This document shows positions 34,388 through 43,582 of a DNA stretch of 64,000 nt, in pieces (positions within the stretch are counted from its first letter, which is position 1; the number at the start of each line of letters is the position of its first letter). Below the pieces are notes generated by a model, which worked only from the letters and a program-made list of their open reading frames with translations, did not search any database and was not told where the DNA came from. This DNA is from Telmatospirillum siberiense. Its GTDB lineage: Bacteria; Pseudomonadota; Alphaproteobacteria; Rhodospirillales; Magnetospirillaceae. Position numbers and translations under genes: made by a program. The stretch is from NCBI RefSeq assembly GCF_002845745.1, contig NZ_PIUM01000030.1, positions 17,924 to 81,923 on the forward strand, in the 5' to 3' direction.

Positions 34388-36145
34388 TTATTTCATCTCG
34401 ATCGGAGCCATTCTGAGTTCCGATCCACCCGATTCCATCAACACGGTCAGCGGCTTCAGAACGGCAGCCACTTTGGCGATCCGGGCTTCCGCGGCGAAGG
34501 TGCCGACCAGCCCGTCGGGCAGGCGGCCGTGCGCCATGTCGAGCAGATAATCCAAAGGCTGTTTGGCGCGGGGAAATTGCACCAGATCGACCGGCATCTG
34601 CGATGGAAGCCTGGCCAATTCGCGAATTTGGACGATGGCGGTGGCATAACCGCCGTTCAGGTCGACCAGTCCGACGCGCTTGGCTTCATCGCCCGGCCAG
34701 ATACGTCCACGGGCCAGCTTGTCCATGTCCTCGGTCTTCAATTTCCGGCCTTGCTGGGCCTTCTCGGTGAAGTCGGCGTAGATATGGTCCAAAATGGCGT
34801 TGGCCCGTTCCCAGCCGGTGGCCGAGAAATCGCTGTTGCTGCTCCACAGGGTGGCGTTCTGGCCGTTGTGGATCTCATCCCAGGAGACGCCGAGCTTTTT
34901 CCAGAAATCGGCGAGGACCATCTTGCCCATGAAGACGCCGATGGATCCGGTGATGGTTCCCGGTTCGGCGACGATGCGATCGGCCGCCATGGCGGCGAAA
35001 TAACCGCCCGAGGCGGCCATGTCTCCCATGGAGACGACGACCGGCTTGCCGGCGGCACGGGCGTTGCCGACCTCCCGCCAGATGGAATCCGACGCGCTGT
35101 AGGATCCCCCGGGGCTATTGATGCGGAACAGGATCGCCTTGACCTCCGGATCCTTCGCCGCATCACGGAAAGCCTTGGTGATCCGCTCCGACGACATGAC
35201 ATTGCCTTCGGCCAACGGGCTGGCGTCCCCCTCGCCTCGCTGCACGGCGCCGACACCATAAATCAGGGCGATCTTGACCGCGTTGGGTTCGTCTTGAAGC
35301 CGGTCCTCGTAGCGATGCAGGCCGACCAGCTTGGCACCTCCTCCGGTGACGCTTTTTTCCACCTCGTCCCAATAGGCCAGACGGTCGACCAAACCGCCCG
35401 CCTTGGCTTCGTCGGCCAGTAGGGGCGCGCGATCGATCAGGGTCTTGACCTGGGCGACGGAAAGCCCGCGTCCCTCGGCAATTCCGCCGGTGGCCTGCCG
35501 GGTCCAGGAATCGAGCAGCAATTGCAGGGACTCTCGGCTTTCCTTGGTGAATTTGGTCTGGGTGAAGACCTCGATGGCCGATTTATATTCATGGCGGGCG
35601 CCGAATTCGGCCTTGACGCCCAACAGGTCCAGGGCGCCCTTGAAAAAGGGGCTTTCCGCGGCGAAACCCGTCAGACCGATATCCCCCGAGGGCTGCAGCC
35701 AGATTTCCTGAAAGGCCGAGGCGATATAATAGGGGATCGTGCCATTGCCCGATTCCCCGAGGCCCGAGGAAAACAGCACGGTCCGCTTGTTCGACTTGCG
35801 GAAGGCGAGAACGGCGTCGCGAATCTCCTGCGCCCGGGCCATGCCGATGGCGCCGCCGTCGAGACGCGCCACCAGGGCCGTCACCCTGGGATCGTGCGCC
35901 GCCCGGTCGAGGCTCTCGACCATGTCTTTCAGCACATAGGCATGGCCCATCTCCAGCTGGGCGAAAGGACCGTCCGGCGTCGTTTCCGCGACGCCGGCAT
36001 TCAAGTCCAACACCAGGGCCATCTGCTTGGGCAGCGGCTCGGGCCTCTGTTTCAGGGCGGCGAAGGTACCAAGGCCGGCAAGCGCCAGCGTCAAGGTTCC
36101 GATGATTGCCAGAATCACGAGAATGATGCGACCGAACAGCCGCAT
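34388..36145 (-). CDS. sppA: Signal peptide peptidase SppA, 67-kDa type
   Basis: A membrane-anchored serine protease that degrades cleaved signal peptides. The 585-residue protein has one N-terminal membrane segment (residues 7-30) and two tandem S49 domains. The catalytic dyad is split between them: Lys188 in HEYKSAIEVFT and Ser379 in MGDMAASGGYFAAMAAD, a spacing close to that of E. coli SppA. The ATG at 36145 follows GGGGAG; the in-frame stretch back to 36259 is not family-like. Confidence 0.94.
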   Translation of the reverse strand: MRLFGRIILVILAIIGTLTLALAGLGTFAALKQRPEPLPKQMALVLDLNAGVAETTPDGPFAQLEMGHAYVLKDMVESLDRAAHDPRVTALVARLDGGAIGMARAQEIRDAVLAFRKSNKRTVLFSSGLGESGNGTIPYYIASAFQEIWLQPSGDIGLTGFAAESPFFKGALDLLGVKAEFGARHEYKSAIEVFTQTKFTKESRESLQLLLDSWTRQATGGIAEGRGLSVAQVKTLIDRAPLLADEAKAGGLVDRLAYWDEVEKSVTGGGAKLVGLHRYEDRLQDEPNAVKIALIYGVGAVQRGEGDASPLAEGNVMSSERITKAFRDAAKDPEVKAILFRINSPGGSYSASDSIWREVGNARAAGKPVVVSMGDMAASGGYFAAMAADRIVAEPGTITGSIGVFMGKMVLADFWKKLGVSWDEIHNGQNATLWSSNSDFSATGWERANAILDHIYADFTEKAQQGRKLKTEDMDKLARGRIWPGDEAKRVGLVDLNGGYATAIVQIRELARLPSQMPVDLVQFPRAKQPLDYLLDMAHGRLPDGLVGTFAAEARIAKVAAVLKPLTVLMESGGSELRMAPIEMK

Positions 36146-36261
36146 GATGGGATCTCCCCTGTGCTGTTGACTGCCTTGGTTATGGGGGGTGAGGACCTGG
36201 GGGTCAATCCAATAGACGGGCTTGTGTTGCGATGCCGGCGATGGCGGCCTAAAATCCATCC

Positions 36262-37365
36262 ATGAGCGACAGCCTTTCGCCCGTTCCGGCGCGTCACTGG
36301 CACCGGCTGTCCGATGGACGGCTGCAATGCGATGTCTGTCCGCGGTATTGCAAACTGCACGATGGGCAGAAGGGCTTGTGTTTCGTCCGAGAGCGGCAGG
36401 GCGCGGAAATGGTTCTCGCCACCTATGGCCGTTCGTCCGGTTTTTGTGTCGATCCCATCGAGAAGAAACCGCTCAACCATTTCCTGCCCGGCACGCCCGT
36501 TTTGTCCTTCGGGACCGCCGGCTGCAATCTGACCTGCAAATTCTGCCAGAACTGGGATATCAGCAAAGCGCGCGAGGTCGATCGGCTGAATGATGCCGCC
36601 TCGCCCGAGGCGATCGCCGAAGCGGCGGTGCGCCTGGGATGCCGCTCGGTCGCCTTCACCTACAACGATCCTGTGGTTTTTCTGGAATATGCCGCCGATG
36701 TCGCCGATGCCTGCCGTGCCCGCGGACTGAAGACGGTGGCGGTAACCGCCGGCTATATGACGGCGGCGGCGCGATCGGATTTCTTCTCCCACATGGATGC
36801 CGCCAACGTTGATCTGAAAGCATTCAGCGAGAGCTTCTACCAGCGGCTTTGTTCGGCGGAGCTGGCGCCTGTGCTGGAAACGCTCGACTATCTGCGCCAT
36901 CGGACGGAGGTGTGGCTGGAGATCACCACCTTGCTGATTCCCGGCGAGAATGATGGTGACGACGAGTTGCGCGCTTTGGCGCGATGGATCGCCGATCGTT
37001 TGGGCGGCGACGTGCCCTTGCATTTCAGCGCTTTTCATCCCGATTGGAGGATGACCGACACGCCCGCCACGCCCCCTTTGACCCTGACCAGGGCGCGGAC
37101 CATCGCCATGGGGGAGGGCTTGCGTTTCGTCTATACGGGCAATGTGCATGATCCCCGGGGCGGATCGACCTGGTGCCCGGGATGCGGCGCCTTGCTCATC
37201 GAGCGGGACTGGTACCGCCTGGGGCGATGGAACCTTGCCGTCACGCCGGAGGGGGCGGGGAGCTGCCGTTCGTGCGGCACGGTCGTTTCCGGCCATTTCG
37301 AAGCCGAGGCGGGAACCTGGGGGGCCCGGCGACAGCCGGTGCGTTTGCGGCAAGGGCCCGTTTGA
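36262..37365 (+). CDS. amrS: AmmeMemoRadiSam-system radical SAM enzyme
   Basis: A 367-residue radical SAM protein. The [4Fe-4S] motif is GCNLTCKFCQNW (Cys88, Cys92, Cys95). Cys-rich N-terminal CDVCPRYCKLHDGQKGLC and C-terminal WCPGCG plus CRSCG could bind further metals. These features and DPIEKKPLNHFLPG identify the AmrS family, which usually occurs with AMMECR1 and MEMO proteins; neither partner is in the window. Its reaction is not established. It is divergent from sppA. Confidence 0.88.
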   Translation: MSDSLSPVPARHWHRLSDGRLQCDVCPRYCKLHDGQKGLCFVRERQGAEMVLATYGRSSGFCVDPIEKKPLNHFLPGTPVLSFGTAGCNLTCKFCQNWDISKAREVDRLNDAASPEAIAEAAVRLGCRSVAFTYNDPVVFLEYAADVADACRARGLKTVAVTAGYMTAAARSDFFSHMDAANVDLKAFSESFYQRLCSAELAPVLETLDYLRHRTEVWLEITTLLIPGENDGDDELRALARWIADRLGGDVPLHFSAFHPDWRMTDTPATPPLTLTRARTIAMGEGLRFVYTGNVHDPRGGSTWCPGCGALLIERDWYRLGRWNLAVTPEGAGSCRSCGTVVSGHFEAEAGTWGARRQPVRLRQGPV

Positions 37366-37492
37366 AAAGCATAAAGTCGGGACCGCTTGCGCCTCTTTCC
37401 TTGCCAATGTGGCCTGCCTTGGCTAGGGTCCGCAACTTGTCGGATCGACGCCTCGGAGCGATGCCGGCGTCATGGCTAGGCGACATTGGTGA

Positions 37493-38449
37493 ATGATTAA
37501 ACGTTGGGCCTCCTGGGCGGTGAAGATCGCTCTGACCGGCGGTGCGCTCTGGTACCTCCAGGCAAAGGTTGACCTCGGTGCCGCCTGGAACGTCGGCAAG
37601 TCCATTTCGCCACTTATGTTCCTCGCAGCCTTCCTACTGCAGGTGGTTCAGGTGCTGATCTGCGGGGGGCGCTGGCGGCTGGTGCTGCGCGGGCTCGGCG
37701 CCGATCTGCCGTTTCGTCAGGCTTGCGAACTCTTCTGTATCGGTAATTTCTTCGGACAGATCCTCCCCGGAGCGGTGGGGGGAGACGCCGTGCGTATGTG
37801 GAGGACCCACCGGGCGGGTTTGTCGCTGACGGCGGCGGTCAATTCGGTGGTGATTGAACGGATCGCGACCGTTTTCGGCCTCATTTTGCTGGCTGCCGCC
37901 TGTGAACCGCTGCTGTTCGATCGTCTGGAAGGGCGTTTCCCCGAATGGGTGTTCCCCGGGCTGGCGGTGGCTAGTGCCGCCGGCATCGCGGTTTTCAGCC
38001 TGCTCGATCGTCTGTCCGTCGTCCTGCCCGGATGGCGTCTCGTCCGCGGCTTCATTCAGTTGGCCAACGACAGCCGCCGTATATTTTTCCGGCCTTTCCG
38101 GGCCGTGCCGATTTTGGCTGTCGTCGTGCTTGGCCATATCAACTTGGCCTTCGTGGTTTATGTTCTGGCCCTGGGCCTCAATATCGACGTCAGCGTCGTG
38201 GACTGCCTGGTGCTTGTTCCTCCGGTCATTCTGGTGGCGACATTGCCCATTTCCATGGCCGGCTGGGGGCCGCGCGAAATGGCGATGATCACCGCCTTTG
38301 GCTTCATCGGCGTTTCGAAAGAGCATGCCACGGCGTTGTCCGTGCTGTTTGGAGCCGTTGGCGTTCTGATTTCCCTGCCCGGTGGTGTCTTCTGGCTTTT
38401 GTCCAAGCGCGAAGCCGCGGGAGAGAGCCCGCAGGCAAGCGATCCTTGA
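37493..38449 (+). CDS. Lysylphosphatidylglycerol synthase TM-like (flippase-like) membrane protein
   Basis: A 318-residue protein with about eight membrane segments. The family marks are CIGNFFGQILPGAVGGDAVRMW, ERIATVFGLILLA and LPISMAGWGPREMAM, all typical of the UPF0104/AglD-like flippase family. It has no soluble aminoacyl-transferase domain, so it is not an MprF enzyme. It may move a lipid-linked intermediate, but this is inferred from the family. It is 84 bases upstream of pepA. Confidence 0.85.
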   Translation: MIKRWASWAVKIALTGGALWYLQAKVDLGAAWNVGKSISPLMFLAAFLLQVVQVLICGGRWRLVLRGLGADLPFRQACELFCIGNFFGQILPGAVGGDAVRMWRTHRAGLSLTAAVNSVVIERIATVFGLILLAAACEPLLFDRLEGRFPEWVFPGLAVASAAGIAVFSLLDRLSVVLPGWRLVRGFIQLANDSRRIFFRPFRAVPILAVVVLGHINLAFVVYVLALGLNIDVSVVDCLVLVPPVILVATLPISMAGWGPREMAMITAFGFIGVSKEHATALSVLFGAVGVLISLPGGVFWLLSKREAAGESPQASDP

Positions 38450-38533
38450 TCCAAGGGCCCCCTTTTCATGGATGGGGCTGGTGTTACAGTGATCCAACAA
38501 AATGCAATTTCCTGATTTGAGGACATCCATTCG

Positions 38534-40030
38534 ATGAAGATCTCCTTTGCCAAGGCGGCCTTGCCGACCGAGGGTGCGCTGGTTGTCGGTATCCTGGAAA
38601 ATCGCGAATTGACGGCGACCGCCCGACTGATCGATGAACAGACCGGCGGGCTGATCGCCCGGGCCATGGCTGGCAGCCGCTTCGAGGGCAAGAAGGATCA
38701 GTCCCTGTTGCTGCAAGCCCCCGCAGGCCTCCCGGCGCAGCGTCTGCTGCTGCTGGGGTTGGGGAAGTCTCAATCCTTTGATGTCCTGGCTGCTCAGGCT
38801 TTCGGCGGAAACGCCCTGGCTCATTTACAGGCGGCCGGCGATCATATCGTCACCCTGGCCGTCGATGGGATCGAAGGCGCGCCGACCGGTGCCGCTGATC
38901 TGGCCGCACATGCCGCTTTCGGCGCCAAGCTGCGGTCTTATCGGTTCGATAAATACCGGACCAAGGAAAAGAAGGAAGACAAGCCCAGCGTCAAGAAGCT
39001 GGTCGTCACCCTTGCCGAACCAGCTGCGGCCAAGCGGTTGTTCGCACCGCTGGAGGGGATCTCCGAAGGCGTGTTCCTGACCCGCGATCTGGCTTCCGAG
39101 CCTGCCAATGTCATCTATCCGGAAAGTCTGGCGACCCAGGCCAAGGCCTTGAGCGATCTCGGCGTCGAGATCGAGGTGCTGGGCGAAAAGCAGATGCGCA
39201 AGCTGGGCATGGGGGCGTTGCTGGGCGTCGGCCAGGGCAGCGAGCGGGAATCGCAGCTGGTGGTGATGCGTTGGATGGGCGCGGGTGACGACAGCCAGGC
39301 GCCGGTTGCCTTCATCGGCAAGGGCGTGACTTTCGATTCGGGCGGAATCTCCATCAAGCCGGCCGGCGGCATGGAGGACATGAAGTGGGACATGGGCGGC
39401 TCCGCCGTGGTCATCGGCCTGATGAAGGCACTGGCCCTGCGCAAGGCCAAGGTCAATGTCGTCGGTGTCGTCGGGCTGGTGGAGAATATGCCGTCCGGCA
39501 CCGCGCAGCGTCCGGGCGACGTGGTGACCACCATGTCAGGCCAGACGGTGGAGGTGATCAACACCGATGCCGAGGGACGCCTGGTGTTGGCCGATGCGCT
39601 TTGGTACACCCAGGACCGATTCAAGCCTCGGATCATGGTCGATCTGGCGACCCTGACCGGGGCCATCATCATTTCGCTGGGCGATCATTATGCCGGCCTT
39701 TTCGCCAACGATGACGATCTGGCCGCAAAACTGCTGGCCGCCGGCAAGTCGTCGGGCGAGCCGCTGTGGCGGATGCCGCTCGACGACCCTTACGACAAGC
39801 AGATCAAGTCCGAGATCGCCGATATGAAGAATACCGGCGGGCGCGAGGGTGGAAGCATTACCGCCGCCATGTTCCTGAAGCGCTTCGTCAAGGATACCAA
39901 ATGGGCCCATCTCGATATCGCCGGCGTGACCTGGGCGAAGAAGGACGGGCCGGTGACGCCGAAAGGGGCGACGGCCTTCGGCGTCCGCCTGCTGGATCGT
40001 CTGGTGGCGGAAAACTACGAGCAGAAGTAA
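38534..40030 (+). CDS. pepA: Leucyl aminopeptidase (M17)
   Basis: A cytosolic di-metal aminopeptidase, also known in E. coli as a DNA-binding protein. The 498-residue protein has the metal and catalytic segments GKGVTFDSGGISIKP, DMKWDMGGSA and NTDAEGRLVLADAL. The N-terminal domain (residues 1-165) is typical for PepA. A GAGG ribosome site precedes the ATG. It is followed after 4 bases by a second M17 gene. Confidence 0.95.
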   Translation: MKISFAKAALPTEGALVVGILENRELTATARLIDEQTGGLIARAMAGSRFEGKKDQSLLLQAPAGLPAQRLLLLGLGKSQSFDVLAAQAFGGNALAHLQAAGDHIVTLAVDGIEGAPTGAADLAAHAAFGAKLRSYRFDKYRTKEKKEDKPSVKKLVVTLAEPAAAKRLFAPLEGISEGVFLTRDLASEPANVIYPESLATQAKALSDLGVEIEVLGEKQMRKLGMGALLGVGQGSERESQLVVMRWMGAGDDSQAPVAFIGKGVTFDSGGISIKPAGGMEDMKWDMGGSAVVIGLMKALALRKAKVNVVGVVGLVENMPSGTAQRPGDVVTTMSGQTVEVINTDAEGRLVLADALWYTQDRFKPRIMVDLATLTGAIIISLGDHYAGLFANDDDLAAKLLAAGKSSGEPLWRMPLDDPYDKQIKSEIADMKNTGGREGGSITAAMFLKRFVKDTKWAHLDIAGVTWAKKDGPVTPKGATAFGVRLLDRLVAENYEQK

Positions 40031-40034
40031 TGTC

Positions 40035-41498
40035 TTGCTGACCATCGGCTTTTCTGCGACGGCCGGGACGGGTGCCCGGGCCGTGGGAATTCGTCCCGAT
40101 GAGGAACTGCTGCCGTCGGCCCGGGCGGCCGACGCGGAGACGGGGGTGATTGGCTGCGTTCTTGCCGGCAAGCATCACTTCGGCGGCGATGACGACGATG
40201 TCTTGCCCGTTTGCACGCCCTCCGGTTGGCTTGTCCTGGTCGGCATGGGACCGGAGGCCGGACAGGATGGCCGGCGGTTGCGTCGGATCGGCGGTAATCT
40301 GTTCGCCGAATTGGCGGAAAGCGGCATCGAGCATCTGGACGTGGTGCTCGATCTTTCCCCCGCCGAGGCCGCCGAATTGGCTTATGGCATGCGCCTCAGG
40401 GCTTGGCGCCCACCGGCGCGCTACAAATCCAAAGTCGATCCGGACGAGGCATGGAGCTTCGTTTCGGCGAGCATCGTGACCAGCGATCCGGCTGCCGCGT
40501 CGGCGCATTTCGCCCGCCTCGCTCCATGTGCCGATGGTGTTGCCCTGGCCCGCGATCTGGTGGTGGCGCCCGCCAACGAACTCACTCCCTCGCATTTCAT
40601 CGAGCGATTGGAGCTTTTGCGTGAGCAGGGGGTTACCTGCGACGTCTTCGATCCCCTAGAACACGATCTGGGTCTTCTACAGGCCGTCGGACAGGGGAGC
40701 ATCCACCGCCCGCGCCTCGCCGTGCTGCGGTGGTCGGGGCGCCGTCGGCGGACGTCGCCCATCGCCCTGGTCGGCAAGGGGGTTACTTTCGATTCCGGGG
40801 GATTGGGCATCAAGCCGTCGGAAGACATGGAGGAAATGAAGGGAGACATGGCCGGCGCCGCGGCGGTGGTCGGCGCCCTTTACGCCCTGGCGGCGCGGCG
40901 CGCTCCCGTCGAGGTGATCGGCGTTCTGGCGCTGACGGAAAACATGCCGTCCGGTTCGTCCTGCCGTCCGGGCGACGTGGTGTCCAGTCACGCAGGGCTC
41001 AGTGTCGAGATCGTCGATACCGACGCCGAGGGGCGGCTCATCCTGGCCGATGCCCTGTCTTTCACGGCCAGCCGCTATCGGCCGCGCCAGATCATCGATC
41101 TGGCCACTCTGACCGGTGCTGTGGAAGTGGCGCTCGGCCGCCACCGGGCCGGACTGTTTTGCACCGACGATGTCCTGGCGGAACGGCTCATGGCCATCGG
41201 CGAGGCCGAGGACGAGCCCTTGTGGCGACTACCCCTGACCGAGGCTTATGATGAGGATCTGAAGAGTCCGGTGGCCGATCTCCGCAATTGCGGCCCGGAT
41301 GACGACGGACCCGATGCCCTGCATGCCGCGCGTTTCTTGCAGCATTTCGTTCCTCGGGCTATTCCTTGGGCGCATTTGGATATTGCAGGCCTGTCCGAGG
41401 CCGAGGAGGATGGGCCGCTGGCCGCCGAAGGGCCAACCGGCTTCGGGGTGCGCCTCCTCGATCATCTGGTCGCCGATCTTTTCGCAAGGATAGAATGA
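40035..41498 (+). CDS. Second leucyl aminopeptidase family protein (M17)
   Basis: A 487-residue paralogue of the upstream PepA. Its active-site segments are intact: GKGVTFDSGGLGIKP, EMKGDMAGAA and DTDAEGRLILADAL (Asp in place of the usual Asn of NTDAEGR). The N-terminal domain is divergent and shorter on conserved features. Translation appears to start at TTG 40035, four bases after the pepA stop, implying coupling. Both enzymes should be hexameric metallopeptidases; substrate choice may differ. Confidence 0.9.
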   Translation: MLTIGFSATAGTGARAVGIRPDEELLPSARAADAETGVIGCVLAGKHHFGGDDDDVLPVCTPSGWLVLVGMGPEAGQDGRRLRRIGGNLFAELAESGIEHLDVVLDLSPAEAAELAYGMRLRAWRPPARYKSKVDPDEAWSFVSASIVTSDPAAASAHFARLAPCADGVALARDLVVAPANELTPSHFIERLELLREQGVTCDVFDPLEHDLGLLQAVGQGSIHRPRLAVLRWSGRRRRTSPIALVGKGVTFDSGGLGIKPSEDMEEMKGDMAGAAAVVGALYALAARRAPVEVIGVLALTENMPSGSSCRPGDVVSSHAGLSVEIVDTDAEGRLILADALSFTASRYRPRQIIDLATLTGAVEVALGRHRAGLFCTDDVLAERLMAIGEAEDEPLWRLPLTEAYDEDLKSPVADLRNCGPDDDGPDALHAARFLQHFVPRAIPWAHLDIAGLSEAEEDGPLAAEGPTGFGVRLLDHLVADLFARIE

Positions 41499-41502
41499 AC
41501 CG

Positions 41503-42006
41503 ATGACACCGCGTATCGGCTTTTACCACTTGCAGAAGACCTCGCTGGAGCAGGCGTTGCCCAAGCTTCTTGAAAAGGTGCTGCAGTCCGGTCAAAGGGC
41601 GGTGGTCATGGCCGGTTCGGTGGAACGCATCGCCTTTCTCGATCAGTTGCTGTGGACGAGCGAACCCGAATCGTGGATTCCGCATGGTACCGCGAGGGAC
41701 GGAGAGGCGAGCCTGCAGCCCATCTATTTGACGGCGGAAGACGAAAACCCCAACAACGCCAAAATTCTGTTGCTGACTGATGGGGTGGTTTCTACTCATT
41801 TGACCGATTTCGAACGGTGCCTCACTTTGTTCGACGGTAACGACGAGGCGGCAGTCCAGGCGTCGAGAGTTTTGTGGAAGGAATGGAAAGGCCTTGGCTT
41901 TGATCTCACTTACTATCAACAGACCGATCGTGGTGGGTGGCAGGAGAAAGCCAGGGCGAATGCACCGGATGGTGCCGTGGTTGGCGGGGCTGCCGGCGCC
42001 GACTGA
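41503..42006 (+). CDS. holC: DNA polymerase III chi subunit
   Basis: The chi subunit links the clamp loader to SSB. The 167-residue product has the HolC pattern: IGFYHLQKTSLEQALPKLLEKVL, SGQRAVVMAGS, DQLLWTSEPESWIPHG and KILLLTDG. HolC commonly follows pepA in proteobacteria, as here. The gene lies 4 bases after the second aminopeptidase gene. Confidence 0.93.
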   Translation: MTPRIGFYHLQKTSLEQALPKLLEKVLQSGQRAVVMAGSVERIAFLDQLLWTSEPESWIPHGTARDGEASLQPIYLTAEDENPNNAKILLLTDGVVSTHLTDFERCLTLFDGNDEAAVQASRVLWKEWKGLGFDLTYYQQTDRGGWQEKARANAPDGAVVGGAAGAD

Positions 42007-42037
42007 AATGATCTGAGACCGTGGCAGGAGGAGAGCA

Positions 42038-43258
42038 ATGTTGAAAGGCAAGTTGTTGGTGGCCCAAGGGGGTGGGCCAACCGCGGTGATCAATCAGTCC
42101 ATGGTTGGGGCGGTTCTCGAATCGCGGAAATTCCTTAATGTCGAGTTGGTTTATGGCGCCTTGAACGGCGTCCGCGGCATCGTTGACGAGAATTTTCTCG
42201 ATCTGACGCGGGAAACCACTCACAACCTGGAGATGGTGGCGCAGACGCCGTCGTCGGCCCTGGGGTCGACGCGCGACAAGCCCGATCTCAAATATTGTCA
42301 GGAAATTTTCAAGGTCCTGCGGGCACACGGCGTCGCCTATTTCTTCTACATCGGCGGAAACGACAGCTCGGACACCGTGCGTATCGTCAGCGAGGAGGCG
42401 CAAAGGGAAGGCTATCCGCTGCGCACCATTCACATCCCGAAGACCATCGACAACGATCTGGTGCTGAACGACCATACGCCGGGCTTTCCTTCCGCCGCGC
42501 GTTTCGTCGCCCAGGCTTTCACGGGGGCCAATCTCGACAACTGGGCCTTGCCGGGGGTCTATCTGGCGGTGGTGATGGGGCGCCACGCCGGTTTTCTGAC
42601 TGCGGCCTCGGCGCTCGGCAAGAAATTTCCCGACGATGGACCGCATCTGATCTATCTGCCGGAGCGGGATTTCGACGTCGATCGTTTCCTGTCCGACGTC
42701 AAGGATACCTATGAACGTTTCGGTCGCTGCGTGATTGCCGTTTCCGAAGGGATCCACGATTCCTCGGGCGTGCCGATCGCCGTCAAGCTGGCCAAGGTGC
42801 AGGAGCGCGACGCCCATGGCAATGTCCAGCTTTCCGGGACCAGCAGTCTGGCCGATCTGTTGACCGAGACGATTCGGACCAAGCTCAACATCAAGCGGGT
42901 GCGCGGCGATACCTTGGGATATCTGCAACGTTCCTTCATCGGCTGCGTCTCCGATGTCGATCAGCGCGAGGCTCGCGAAGCCGGGGAAAAGGCCGTGCAA
43001 TATGCCATGTGGGGCGAAAATGACGGCTCGGTGACCATCCAGCGCACCGGCTTTTATTCCGTGGACTATAAATTGGCGCCGCTGGCCGCGGTCGCCGGCA
43101 AGACGCGGACGATGCCCGATGAGTTCATCGCGTCGTCCGGCACCGACATCACCGACGCCTTCCGCATGTATCTGCGTCCGCTATTGGGATCGCGTATGCC
43201 TGACGCCTATCGTCTGCGCAGCGAGAGCAACAGCGTGCCGAAGATTTTGACGAAGTAG
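42038..43258 (+). CDS. pfp: 6-phosphofructokinase, PPi-dependent type
   Basis: This enzyme interconverts fructose-6-phosphate and fructose-1,6-bisphosphate. The 406-residue protein has FYIGGNDSSDTVR, HIPKTIDNDL and VVMGRHAGFL. Lys in PKTIDND (Gly in ATP-dependent enzymes) and Asn in place of Gly in the GGD-G motif indicate the PPi-dependent group. A strong GGAGGAG ribosome site precedes the ATG. PPi use makes the step reversible and saves ATP, which suits an anaerobe or facultative anaerobe. Confidence 0.92.
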   Translation: MLKGKLLVAQGGGPTAVINQSMVGAVLESRKFLNVELVYGALNGVRGIVDENFLDLTRETTHNLEMVAQTPSSALGSTRDKPDLKYCQEIFKVLRAHGVAYFFYIGGNDSSDTVRIVSEEAQREGYPLRTIHIPKTIDNDLVLNDHTPGFPSAARFVAQAFTGANLDNWALPGVYLAVVMGRHAGFLTAASALGKKFPDDGPHLIYLPERDFDVDRFLSDVKDTYERFGRCVIAVSEGIHDSSGVPIAVKLAKVQERDAHGNVQLSGTSSLADLLTETIRTKLNIKRVRGDTLGYLQRSFIGCVSDVDQREAREAGEKAVQYAMWGENDGSVTIQRTGFYSVDYKLAPLAAVAGKTRTMPDEFIASSGTDITDAFRMYLRPLLGSRMPDAYRLRSESNSVPKILTK

Positions 43259-43582
43259 GAAAACCACCCCGGCCGGCGTTTGGGTCCCTGGAGCAGTTTG
43301 CGCTCCGCTTGAAATACTCAAACGCCGCCCAGGTAAGAGGGGCAAAAAGCGACGATCTTCACCGCCTTCTCCCTCGCCCCTTGTGGGAGAGGGAGGGGGC
43401 CGCGTTAGCGGGAGGGTGAGGGGGAAGTCGCATAAAACCTGAGTATTTTCTTCCGCCTGTCGGCGGGATGCCCCCTCATCCCAACCCTTCTCCCGCGAGA
43501 GGAGAAGGGCTTCTTGACCGCCCTTTTGCCCCTCTCACCCGCTCAGGCTAACGAGCGCGATGCAGTCCAAACGCAACGCGCT
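43259..43582. other. 324-base intergenic region with hairpins and a dispersed repeat
   Basis: No gene is supported. Just after pfp, CGGCGTTTG and CAAACGCCG enclose a small GGAGC-GCTCC hairpin (about 43274-43328), a possible terminator. The rest is a copy of the repeat described at 43368. Confidence 0.6.
43368..43515. repeat. Dispersed 150-bp repeat, copy 1
   Basis: It begins TCTCCCTCGCCCCTTGTGGG and ends ...GAGAAGGGCTT. A second copy lies at 56286-56436 with the same order of blocks (GGGAGGGTGAGGGG, AAGTCGCA, CCGCCTGTCGGCGGGA, CCCCTCATCCCAACCCTTCT). Both ends are mutually complementary, so the transcript would fold into a long stem. Confidence 0.9.

Noticed and set aside
43259..43582. A small gene in the pfp/ABC-F gap
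   Set aside because: The open frames there are translations of the dispersed repeat (Pro/Gly/Arg-rich) and no ribosome site supports them.
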